A stretch of DNA of 15,276 bases, taken from assembly GCA_009785045.1 (NCBI GenBank), contig WQXC01000031.1, forward strand, positions 1-15,276, in the 5' to 3' direction. This DNA comes from Treponema sp. (GTDB lineage Bacteria; Spirochaetota; Spirochaetia; Treponematales; Breznakiellaceae). The translations under genes and the position numbers were made by a program. Below are positions 1 to 8,200 of this stretch, piece by piece (the stretch's first letter is position 1; every line of letters starts with the position of its first letter). The notes below the pieces were generated by a model. The model worked only from the letters and a program-made list of their open reading frames with translations. It did no database searches and had not been told where the DNA came from.

Positions 1-426
1 AGTAAGCATATAAATTACACGTTGAGCGACATCAAAGACTGTCCCTCTGGAAATATATGAAGGATTTTCAAAAATGATTATATCATTTCGTTCAGTTTTA
101 ACGGGACTTGGTAATTTAAAAAAACCTGGTAATAGTTCAGGTCCGTATACAATTTTATTTACAAAAACATGATCCCCAATATTCAGAGAATCAATCATTG
201 AACCCGATGGGATTCTATATGCCTGAATAAGATATTGATTTACAAGCAAAACCATACATGCTGCCCATAAAAAAGCATCAAGCCAGTCTATTATAGTGTT
301 TCTTTTTTTTCGTTTTTCTTTTTTTATATGACGTATCCGGGCTCTTTTTGTCAGTATTTTCTCGGTAATTTCCTGGATTCTATCAAAAAAGACAGCTTGT
401 TTATCATTTTCCTGCATTTGAGCCAT
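1..426 (-). CDS. lepB: Signal peptidase I, N-terminal 142 residues (cut by window edge)
   Basis: Membrane-bound serine protease that removes signal peptides from exported proteins on the outer face of the inner membrane. The visible part starts with a charged cytoplasmic stretch (residues 1-46, with a very basic run around 27-43), then one membrane segment at about 47-68. Directly after it comes the family box B motif IPSGSM; the nucleophile is the second serine, Ser76. A box C-like stretch (NDIIIF, about 114-119) follows. The catalytic lysine of box D is not reached before the window edge, so completeness cannot be judged. The start is ATG at 426; a second in-frame ATG lies at 417. Neither has a visible Shine-Dalgarno sequence. 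A promoter-like pair lies upstream (463-490, minus). The gene is divergent from the gene at 546. Identification rests on seen motifs and known family architecture and is firm. Confidence 0.93.
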   Translation of the reverse strand, partial: MAQMQENDKQAVFFDRIQEITEKILTKRARIRHIKKEKRKKRNTIIDWLDAFLWAACMVLLVNQYLIQAYRIPSGSMIDSLNIGDHVFVNKIVYGPELLPGFFKLPSPVKTERNDIIIFENPSYISRGTVFDVAQRVIYMLT

Positions 427-462
427 TTTATCATTAATTTATAAGTTTAAGCAATAGAATAT

Positions 463-490
463 ATTATAATAATCTTTACTTTAGTGCCAA
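463..490 (-). promoter_or_regulatory. Candidate sigma70-type promoter for lepB
   Basis: Read on the minus strand, TTGGCA (485-490) is followed after 16 bases by TATAAT (463-468). This leaves a leader of about 30 bases before the ATG at 426. The -10 region overlaps a TATAAT on the plus strand (465-470), but that one has no good -35. The surroundings are very A+T rich, so chance matches are likely. Confidence 0.4.
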
Positions 491-504
491 ATACCATGTA
501 AAAT
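475..504 (+). promoter_or_regulatory. Weak candidate promoter for the 546-2957 gene pair
   Basis: TTTACT (475-480) and TAAAAT (499-504) are separated by 18 bases and would start transcription about 35 bases before the TTG start at 546. The -35 matches consensus at only four of six positions in an A+T-rich stretch. It is listed because the gene pair needs a promoter in this 119-base gap and this is the best plus-strand candidate. Confidence 0.25.
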
Positions 505-529
505 AGTTATTAATTAAGATCATAAACTT

Positions 530-538
530 AAAGGAGGG
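530..538 (+). promoter_or_regulatory. Strong Shine-Dalgarno that fixes a TTG start
   Basis: AAAGGAGGG sits 7 bases before the TTG at 546. It is nearly a full anti-16S match and decides that translation begins at this TTG rather than at a later ATG in the same frame. Confidence 0.85.
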
Positions 539-545
539 ACTTTAA

Positions 546-1058
546 TTGTTTAAAGGAATAGCAAAATTACTTCTTGCCTTAAACGGCAATGTAAAGAAAA
601 GCCAGATTGCTTTAGGATTCTGCTGGGGGCATTTATTGGGCATAATTCCAATTGGCAATATTTTTTGGCTTGTTTTATTTTTTATATCATTCTTTTTCAG
701 GCATAATCACGCGGCAAAATTAGCCTCCATGGCATTTTTCTTGATTTTATCTTCTCTGCTTGCGTATCAGATTGATGCTTTCGGCTGGTTTATCCTGACA
801 GATATAGAAGCGCTGCAGCCATTGTTTATTTCAATGTACAACATGCCTTTTGTACCGTTCACAAATTTTAACAACACGCTTGTTATGGGCGGACTCGCTG
901 TGGGTATGCTTCTCTGGTTTCCGCTTTTTTTATCGTTAATGGCATTTATTCCGTTTTTCCGTGATAACATATCTCCCAGGATCAGGAATTCCAAAGTTGT
1001 TGAGGTTATATTAAAATTCCCGTTATTCTCATCAATCGATAAAGCGATGAAGGGTTAG
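546..1058 (+). CDS. DUF2062-like membrane protein, TIGR03546 family
   Basis: Uncharacterised 170-residue inner-membrane protein. It has a short amphipathic N-terminus and three hydrophobic stretches: about 19-51 (with a GHLLGIIPIGN turn rich in Gly and Pro, as in DUF2062 proteins), about 57-85, and about 108-138. The C-terminal ~30 residues are basic and probably cytoplasmic. In TIGRFAMs this family is usually encoded next to TIGR03545, exactly as here: the next gene starts 9 bases after this stop, with its Shine-Dalgarno overlapping the stop region. That supports translational coupling and a joint function. The start is TTG, chosen because of the strong AAAGGAGGG 7 bases upstream. No enzymatic motif is visible, and the function is unknown in the family. 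A role as membrane partner of the following protein is inference from pairing only. Confidence 0.85.
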   Translation: MFKGIAKLLLALNGNVKKSQIALGFCWGHLLGIIPIGNIFWLVLFFISFFFRHNHAAKLASMAFFLILSSLLAYQIDAFGWFILTDIEALQPLFISMYNMPFVPFTNFNNTLVMGGLAVGMLLWFPLFLSLMAFIPFFRDNISPRIRNSKVVEVILKFPLFSSIDKAMKG

Positions 1059-1067
1059 GGGGAAAAA

Positions 1068-2957
1068 ATGAAAGAAAAAGGAACTATTAAGGTTATTCCT
1101 ATTATTTTTGCATCAGCGATAATCGTTGCTGTTGTAATTTTCTTTACAGTTTTTGCTAATCCCCTTCTTGGGAAAGCAATGGAAAAAGGCCTGGAAGCAA
1201 TTTTCCAGGCAAAAGCAGATGTCAGAGGTTTTCGTTTATCATTAATTGATTTTGAAATATCTGTAAGAAGCATTACTGTTGCAAACCGTGACAGCCCAAT
1301 GTTAAATCTTTTTGATATGGGAAAAACAGGTATTAAACTTAAACCGCAGGCAATACTTCGCGGGAAAGTTTATATCGAATGGATAAAAGCGGATACAATC
1401 CGTTTTGGAACACCCAGAACTGTATCAGGAGCATTGCCGGCAAGACCTCCAAAGGAAAAACCGGAAAAGCCGCCTAAACCAGAATCTCCGCCGTTAATCG
1501 ACCTTAAAAACTTTGATGCAATGGCTTTAATTAATCAGGAATTTGACAAGCTTAATACTCCAAGACTTTATGATGATGCAATTAACACATACAACGAAAC
1601 TGCAGCAAAATGGCAGGGACAGGTTGAAGATACTACTGCAAGAGTTGCAGAACTTCGTACAGTGACTACCCCGCTTATCAATTTGAATGTAGGCGATCTT
1701 CGCGATGCAGATGCAATCAGAACTGCAATATCAGATTTAAATACCGCAGTTAATACTGTGCAGGCAGCTACCAATGATGTTTCTGTTATAGTATCAGGAC
1801 TTGAAACTGATATAAATACTGCCCGCAGGCTTGAGACAAATGCGCGTAATTCAATAACAGATGATATTAACCATTTACGATCATATATCGATCTTGGCAG
1901 CGGCTCTGCTTTTGCTGCTCTTGAACCATTTATCCGCGAAATGCTTTCCGATACAGCGGAAGAATATATCGAATACGGCCTTATGGCTCTTGAAGTTTTG
2001 GAAAGATTAAAAGCCGAAGCAGCGGCAAAACCAAAAGATGAAAAACCAAAAAAAGAAAAAAAAGTTGTCTTTAAAGGCAGAGATGTACATTATCCGGTTG
2101 CAGCTTATCCGGCATTTTACCTTGGCCTGCTTTCATCTGATTTTACCCTTGATTCCTGGAAATGGGATTTTAACCTTAAAAATGTTAGCTCCAGTCCGGA
2201 TATAACAAATAGACCAGTATCTCTTGATATCGATCTGTCTGAAACCGGAGAAAATTTAAAACGTAATATTAACTTTACCGGCAGCGCTGATTTCAGAACA
2301 GATCCGCAGGAATTATTTAACGCAAAATTATCCGGCAGCGGCTTTCCTGTAAGTTTGGGTGACAAACTAAGTAACGTTGGTATAAACGGTCTTGATGGTG
2401 AAATCCAAAATATGTCTATTTCGTTAAGCAGTAAGGATAACAGTATTTCCGGAGGCGGCGAAGTAATTTTGGGTAATGCCCGGATTATCGATCCAAGCGG
2501 TACTATCGCAGAAGCTGTTGATACAGCCGTCAGGCAGGCGGACAGTATTAACCTTGGTATAGAATATATTCAACGGCCGGATGAAAGAGATATTTTTAAT
2601 ATAACTACAAATATCGCTAATTTAATCGCACAAGCCTTAAGAAACACCGCAGAAACTTATGCAAGAACAGCAATGGCAGATATTGAAAGAGCTTTACGCC
2701 AAAAAATTGATGAATACATTGACGGCAGATTCGGTTCGAAAGATCAGGTTGATACGCTTATGAGAACCGCAAGGGGTGACAGCGCCGCGATTGGTCAGAT
2801 AAAGAACTCGCTTGATGCCAAAAAAGATGAGCTGGAACAAAGATTAAGGTCAATGGTTGGCGGCGCAGCGCAGCAGGCAGGTCAGCAAGCCGAACAGGCT
2901 ATCCGGGACAATTTACCAGGAAATCTGCCGACCTTACCAGGCGGTTTAAGGCGTTAG
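1068..2957 (+). CDS. TIGR03545 family protein, membrane-anchored with AsmA-like N-terminus
   Basis: Uncharacterised 629-residue protein from a family found only in bacteria with outer membranes, and paired with TIGR03546. Residues 8-30 form one N-terminal membrane anchor with no clear cleavage site, so the bulk should lie in the periplasm. Residues about 35-108 read like the start of AsmA-type proteins: a helix, then short beta-strands ending in KVYIEWIKADTIRFG. A Pro/Lys-rich linker follows (about 114-132). A long helical, probably coiled-coil part covers about 150-315, ending in a second Lys/Pro-rich linker (about 320-333). A beta-rich part (about 336-475) and a C-terminal helical region (about 475-610) with a Gln/Ala-rich end complete it. 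The start is ATG with GGGGGA close upstream. The AsmA resemblance is my reading of the pattern. A role in lipid transport or envelope assembly is inference, not shown. Confidence 0.85.
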   Translation: MKEKGTIKVIPIIFASAIIVAVVIFFTVFANPLLGKAMEKGLEAIFQAKADVRGFRLSLIDFEISVRSITVANRDSPMLNLFDMGKTGIKLKPQAILRGKVYIEWIKADTIRFGTPRTVSGALPARPPKEKPEKPPKPESPPLIDLKNFDAMALINQEFDKLNTPRLYDDAINTYNETAAKWQGQVEDTTARVAELRTVTTPLINLNVGDLRDADAIRTAISDLNTAVNTVQAATNDVSVIVSGLETDINTARRLETNARNSITDDINHLRSYIDLGSGSAFAALEPFIREMLSDTAEEYIEYGLMALEVLERLKAEAAAKPKDEKPKKEKKVVFKGRDVHYPVAAYPAFYLGLLSSDFTLDSWKWDFNLKNVSSSPDITNRPVSLDIDLSETGENLKRNINFTGSADFRTDPQELFNAKLSGSGFPVSLGDKLSNVGINGLDGEIQNMSISLSSKDNSISGGGEVILGNARIIDPSGTIAEAVDTAVRQADSINLGIEYIQRPDERDIFNITTNIANLIAQALRNTAETYARTAMADIERALRQKIDEYIDGRFGSKDQVDTLMRTARGDSAAIGQIKNSLDAKKDELEQRLRSMVGGAAQQAGQQAEQAIRDNLPGNLPTLPGGLRR

Positions 2958-2963
2958 GCGTTA
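2950..2963 (+). repeat. Perfect 7-base tandem duplication across a stop codon
   Basis: GGCGTTA occurs twice in direct succession (2950-2956 and 2957-2963). The TAG stop of the upstream gene spans the junction. It looks like a simple slippage duplication with no evident function. Confidence 0.7.
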
Positions 2964-2976
2964 GAGATACTGTTTC

Positions 2977-3005
2977 TTGACATTTTTTCTCTTTATTGGT
3001 ATTCT
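2977..3005 (+). promoter_or_regulatory. Promoter for the protease-lipoprotein unit
   Basis: A perfect -35 (TTGACA, 2977-2982) is followed after exactly 17 bases by TATTCT (3000-3005), four of six consensus positions. Transcription would start about 28 bases before the ATG at 3040, leaving room for the AGGAG at 3030-3034. No terminator hairpin separates it from the upstream gene, so some read-through from the TIGR03545 gene is possible. Confidence 0.6.
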
Positions 3006-3039
3006 GTCATTATAATTGGCATATATTCCAGGAGTTTAA

Positions 3040-4755
3040 ATGAAACGTTCATTAATTTTCTTGTTTATTCTAGTTTTGGCGTTTCCTGCGGGTGTTTTAG
3101 CACAACAGGGCGCTGCGGGAGTCCGTGATTATGTTGGTTTGATTAATCAGACTTATCATCCCGGTATTGTATCATATTTCGAAAAAGCAAAAGACAGGCT
3201 CTCCAAACAGGGCGAGACTAATGCTGTAAGAAACATTGATCAATTTTTAAGCGGAGCTTTTGGCTCAGGTTTTCTTTACAATGATGCCCGCGGTAATTTG
3301 TTTGTTTTAACAAATAACCATGTCATTGCCCAGGCTCATACTCTTTCTATTACTTTTGAAAGAGCAGATGGATCAAAAGTAACAATCGAGAACCTGTCAA
3401 TTATTGCTGTAGACGAAGAAAAAGACATAGCAATTCTTGCGCTTCCGCAGGGAGCAAGACCTCCTGTAACAAGAGGTTTGACCCTTGTTACACGCGCCAT
3501 ACAGGAAGGCGAAGATGTTTTTTCAGCCGGTTTCCCCGGACTTGGAAGAACTGCTATCTGGCAATTTGGCCGCGGAATGGTATCTAATGCTTCTGTAAGA
3601 TTTCCCAAAAGCCGCGATGACGAAACAATGATGGGTCCGTACATTCAGCACACTGCCCAGATTGATGCCGGCAACTCCGGCGGTCCGCTTCTTGTTACCC
3701 AGGCAAACGCGCCTTCCGGATACGCAGTAGCCGGAATGAATACATTAAGCGGTGTAAACAGGCAGGCTGCAAACTATGCGATTCCTGCAAGTGTTCTCCA
3801 GACTTTTATTAACAATTCACAAAATCAAAGACCGGAAACTTACAAAGATGCGCTGGATACCCGGCTTGAAACATTTATCGAAGGTCTTGGCGTAAACAGA
3901 GCTGTTTTCCCGCATATAACAGAATTCCTTTCGACCGACTGTATTGGCGAAAACGCCGAATATGCTATGGATATAATGTTTGAAAAAGCAACAAGAACTG
4001 TTATCCGATCATTTATTGATAAAGCAGAAGAAAGTATTATAAGCGCTATGGCTCTTTCTGTTGCATGGCTAATCGAAGACAGTGTAAGAGGAACCGGAGC
4101 TATAAGAGCTTCTGTAAAAGAAGTAACCGGCGAAGGCGAAGAATACACGGTTATTTTTACAATAAATAACAGAGATGTAGAATCTGTGTGGGTACGTGAG
4201 TACGGCAACTGGCGAATCAGAAAATTCGGAACCGTTGCTGCAGGCGACCAAACACTTCTTTCCAAACGCCAATCACAAAGGGAAGCAGATGCAAACCTTA
4301 GAACAGACGGTGATTTATTTATAGAAGCAGGTTATGGATACCTTTTTGACAAATCACCATACTCTCTTTATGCATCAATCACCATATGGTTCATGAGTAT
4401 TAATTTTTACTTTGTTGACTCAGATAATTGGAGTATAGGCGCTGGATTTGGCAAACACTTTGGCATTCCTGTTAAAAATGTTGGTATTATACCTTTTTTC
4501 AAAGCAGGAATGGGTGTTATTAATGATTCAGAGCCAAAACGCACCACCCCTGCTTCACCCTGGGAAAATAATAATGACTTTGGTTTTGATTTTTATTTTT
4601 CCCTGTTTGGTCAAGCAGGAGTTAAAGTAACAACAAACCATGTTCCAGGTCTCTTCCTTGGAGCTGCATTCCAGTATAATGCTTCATTTAGTCAAGAAGA
4701 CTATATAAATCCTTTTATACAGGGTCTTACGTTCTCGGTAGGTTATACCTATTAA
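3040..4755 (+). CDS. Secreted trypsin-like (DegP/S1C-like) serine protease with C-terminal beta-barrel-like domain
   Basis: 571 residues. A Sec signal peptide (1-21, cleavage likely after VLA) leads into a chymotrypsin-fold protease. All three catalytic residues are visible: His94 in TNNHVI, Asp129 in EKDIAIL and Ser213 in GNSGGPL. Unlike DegP there is no PDZ domain. Instead residues about 265-400 form a mixed region ending in strands of an NTF2-like flavour. The last 147 residues (about 425-571) contain eight short amphipathic strands rich in aromatic residues and glycine, and the chain ends in Tyr-Thr-Tyr. A terminal aromatic residue is the usual signature of outer-membrane barrels. The likely arrangement is a periplasmic protease tethered to the outer membrane; this is inference. 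AGGAG lies 5 bases before the ATG. A lipoprotein gene follows after 23 bases, probably in the same transcript. The protease call is firm; the barrel call is moderate. Confidence 0.88.
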   Translation: MKRSLIFLFILVLAFPAGVLAQQGAAGVRDYVGLINQTYHPGIVSYFEKAKDRLSKQGETNAVRNIDQFLSGAFGSGFLYNDARGNLFVLTNNHVIAQAHTLSITFERADGSKVTIENLSIIAVDEEKDIAILALPQGARPPVTRGLTLVTRAIQEGEDVFSAGFPGLGRTAIWQFGRGMVSNASVRFPKSRDDETMMGPYIQHTAQIDAGNSGGPLLVTQANAPSGYAVAGMNTLSGVNRQAANYAIPASVLQTFINNSQNQRPETYKDALDTRLETFIEGLGVNRAVFPHITEFLSTDCIGENAEYAMDIMFEKATRTVIRSFIDKAEESIISAMALSVAWLIEDSVRGTGAIRASVKEVTGEGEEYTVIFTINNRDVESVWVREYGNWRIRKFGTVAAGDQTLLSKRQSQREADANLRTDGDLFIEAGYGYLFDKSPYSLYASITIWFMSINFYFVDSDNWSIGAGFGKHFGIPVKNVGIIPFFKAGMGVINDSEPKRTTPASPWENNNDFGFDFYFSLFGQAGVKVTTNHVPGLFLGAAFQYNASFSQEDYINPFIQGLTFSVGYTY

Positions 4756-4778
4756 TATAATTTATTAAGGAGTTTATT

Positions 4779-5228
4779 ATGAATAAAACTTTATTGCTTA
4801 TTTTAGTTGTTTCTGTTTCTTTTATCGTGCTTGGCTGCGGTACTACTGCTTTTAATTTTAACGAAGATCTTCCAGCCAGTGATGTAGCAGTAATATACTA
4901 CGCCGGTGTAGACATTATTGAATACAATGGTATGGGTTTACACTGGAAAGCCCCGATGATGGGTAAATTAAAACTTACAATACCTGGCGGAGATACTCTG
5001 TTTGTTCTTAACGGTACTACCGGAACAGCAAATATGGGTTATACAACCTATAGGAGTGTACCGTTTACCTTTAATTTTGAAAAAGGCAAAGAATACACTA
5101 TGTATATAAACCAGGGTCAGATTGGCATTCACAGTGGTACAAAAGCAACCATGAAAACTCATATTGCTACATTCAGCATGAGAGACGGTCAGACTCTCAT
5201 TATGGAAAACGGAAAACGCATCAGATAG
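4779..5228 (+). CDS. Small lipoprotein of unknown function
   Basis: 149 residues. The N-terminus is a lipoprotein signal: a short basic start, a hydrophobic core and a VLGC lipobox with Cys20 as the acylated residue. The mature part (~130 residues) is predicted from its alternating pattern to be mostly beta-strand, with a GDTLFVLNGT segment and an FNFEKGKEYTMYI segment that resembles the end of carbohydrate- or Ig-like beta-sandwich domains. No catalytic motif is seen. AAGGAG sits 6 bases before the ATG. It follows the protease gene by 23 bases with no terminator or clear promoter between, so the two are probably co-transcribed, and it may work with or be a substrate of the protease at the outer membrane (inference). 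The stop lies 5 bases from the end of the convergent mfd gene. I do not recognise the family. Confidence 0.8.
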   Translation: MNKTLLLILVVSVSFIVLGCGTTAFNFNEDLPASDVAVIYYAGVDIIEYNGMGLHWKAPMMGKLKLTIPGGDTLFVLNGTTGTANMGYTTYRSVPFTFNFEKGKEYTMYINQGQIGIHSGTKATMKTHIATFSMRDGQTLIMENGKRIR

Positions 5229-5232
5229 TTAA

Positions 5233-5280
5233 TTTATCCCGCGAGAGACGACAGTTTCTCGCGGATAAACTCGCTCTTTT
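5233..5280 (+). terminator. Hairpin at the convergent lipoprotein/mfd junction, possible terminator
   Basis: Bases 5233-5248 pair with 5255-5269: 15 pairs including one G-U, with one bulged C at 5240 and a 6-base loop. The G+C-rich core (CGCGAGA with TCTCGCG) is flanked by A/T pairs. On the plus strand a short TCTTTT follows at 5275-5280, a few bases beyond the stem. That makes it a plausible but not ideal terminator for the lipoprotein transcript. On the minus strand the tail (TTAACTATC) is not a U-run. The stem covers the last codons and stop of mfd. Confidence 0.5.
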
Positions 5281-8200
5281 CCCGTAAACCAATACTTCCT
5301 GTTGTAAGCATAAGCACATTGGGCTTCTTTGGATCCAGTTTTACTTTTCCGGACGATTCCTGCATCATTCTTATTAGGCGTTCAACCTTAACACGCGCTA
5401 CCTTTGCAAACTCTATCCGTACTACACCGCCTCTCTCTTTAAGCGAAGAAACCGTTAACTGACGGCATATAATCCTTATTTCTGCAAGTGAAAGTAAAGA
5501 AGAGGCTTCGTCGGGAGGATTGCCAAAGCGGTCCAACAGTTCTGCATAAACCCGCTCTAAATCTTCTTTATCCCGAATGGCAGCTATCATTTTATAAACT
5601 TCCATTTTTTCCTGCGGCGAATCAATGTAAGAATCAGGAATATAGCCGGAATATTCAAGTTCTAAAAGCGTCTCTGTTTCTGCTTCGTAATCTGAATCCT
5701 CAAGGCGCCTTACCGCTTCATCCAAAAGTTTTATATAAAGGTCAAAACCAACCGAATAAATGTCTCCAGACTGTTCTCGTCCAAGAAGATTTCCTGCTCC
5801 TCTAATTTCCATATCTTTCATTGCAATCTTAAAACCAGAACCTAGCTCTGTAAAATCAGAGATTGTCTGTAATCTTTTCATTGCAATTTCGGAAAGCGCT
5901 TTTTGCTCAGGATATAATAAATATGCATATGCAACACGATCTGAACGCCCTACCCTTCCGCGAAGCTGATACAGCTGTGATACTCCGTACATATCTGCAC
6001 GATCAATAATAATTGTATTTACATTTGGAATATCTATCCCGTTTTCTATAATTGTTGTGGAAACCAACACATGAAACCCGCCGTGAATAAAGCGGCGCAT
6101 TACATCTTCCAGATCATGTGCATCCATTTGACCGTGTGCAGTTTCGATCATTACCTCCGGAATAAGGCGTTCAAGTTTAAGGCGTATGTCTCTAAGCGTT
6201 TCAATGCGGTTATGCAGGAAAAAAACCTGTCCTCCCCTTTCCACTTCGCGGCGAATTGACTGCGCAATCAAATAATCATCATATTCTTCTACAAATGTTT
6301 CTATCGGGTGGCGTCCCGGAGGCGCTGTTGCTAAAAGACTCATATCCCTTATTTTAACAAGGCTCATATGTAAAGTGCGCGGAATTGGGGTTGCAGACAG
6401 TGTGAGGCAGTCTACATTTGTTTTTAATTCTTTAAGGCGTTCTTTATCTTTAACGCCAAAACGCTGTTCTTCATCAATAACTATAAGCCCAAGATTTTTA
6501 AAATGAACATCTTTTTGAATAATACGGTGAGTCCCGATTAAAAGATCGATTTCGCCGTTTTTTAATTTGTCTATAATAATCCGCGTTTTTCTTTTATCAA
6601 CAAAGCGTGAAAGCATAGCAACATTCACCGGAAAACGCGAAAACCGCTCCATAACATTTTCATAATGCTGCTCCACAAGTATCGTTGTTGGAGCAAGAAA
6701 AGCGGCTTGTTTTCCTCCCATTACAGCTTTAAAGCATGCTCTAAGCGCTACCTCAGTTTTTCCATAACCTACATCGCCGCATATAAGCCTGTCCATAGGA
6801 GATATGCTTTCCATATCCTCTTTAATTTCGTCAATGCATCGAATCTGATCTTCTGTTTCTTCGTACGGGAATGCCGCTTCGAACATAGTCTGCCATTCCG
6901 AATCTTTTGGAAATGCGTATCCTTGCGCCTGTTTTCTTTTTGAATACAACTCGATTAATTTTTCTGCAATATCTTCTACAGATTTTTTAACTTTATTTTT
7001 TCGGTTTTCCCAGCTCTTGGAGCCAAGAGTATCAAGGCGCGGCGGCAATCCTTCGCTGCCAATATAACGCTGAACCAGATTAAGCTGTTCAACAGGCACA
7101 AATACCGTTTCTTCACCTGCATATTCAATTTTAATATAATCTCTTTCATGCCCAAGCGCTGTAAGCCGTTCAATTCCCTTAAATTGCCCAATACCGTGAT
7201 TTACATGAACAATATAGTCTCCAGGATTTATTTCAACAAATGTATCAATAGGGCTGGATTTTACAGTTTTTAGTGAGCGCGGAGGACGTTTTCTTCTTCC
7301 GAATATTTCATTTTCCTGTATCAGCATAAATTTAATGTCAGGAAGCGAAAAACCGGCTGTAAGCGGAACTGCGATTATAGAAAGTGATTTATGAGGCTCT
7401 AAAATTATTCTGATTCTGTCTGCCTGCGCCTCCGATTCCGCTGCAACCGCTATCTGCCATTTGCTGTCCAATAGCGAGGAAAATTCTTCTTTTAAATAAT
7501 TCATGTTGCCAAAAAAACTGCGTCCGGGTTCACATGGCAATGTAATATTACAGATGCCAGGTTTAGGTTCGCCTATAATCGACCGGAACGAAACTATCCT
7601 GTTATTTTTACTTTTATAATTTTCCAATAAATTACAAAAATTAAAAAGCAGTTTTTCCGGCAGCGGGTATTCCTGTTTTTCCCTGACTGCTCTTGAGTAT
7701 AATCCCTGATATTCCTTAAGATAACTTTCGTCTGCATTTTCAAGCCGCTCCCTGTCTAATAAAACAATGGTACTTCTGCTGTCCATATATTCAAAAAGAT
7801 TACCTATTTTTTCAAAAGCAAGCGGAAAGAAAATCTCTTCCCCTTTTATGCTGCGGTTGTTAATTAACTCCTCAATAATGCTTTTTCCGCCGTTTGTAAA
7901 TTCTTTTGAAGATACAAGTTTTTTTTGCAGTTCTTCTATTCTGTCATCAGTCCAGATAACCTCTTTCATGGGACGTATTGTAAGTTCAGAAAGTTTATCG
8001 CCGCCTGTATTTTGCAGTACGGGATCAAACTGCTTTATTGTATCTACATTGTCAAAATCAAAAAGAACTCTTACAGCATGTTCATCCCCTCCCATAAATA
8101 TATCGAGAACTTCTCCGCGAAGCGCAAATTCACCATGAACCTGCACCCTTGGAACACGGGTATAACCATATAGAGTAAGTGTTTTTGCAAGAGACGCAGT

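Noticed and set aside
427..545. Small gene or structured RNA in the lepB/546 gap
   Set aside because: The gap is 119 bases of A+T-rich DNA with promoter-like boxes only; no open frame with a ribosome site and no stable hairpin.
3011..3016. Perfect TATAAT as -10 for the protease gene
   Set aside because: It lies 28 bases from the TTGACA at 2977 and has no alternative -35. TATTCT at 3000-3005 has the correct 17-base spacing.
3840..4265. 141-codon open frame on the minus strand inside the protease gene
   Set aside because: No ribosome site, low-complexity Ser/Val-rich product, fully inside a well-supported gene; a shadow frame.
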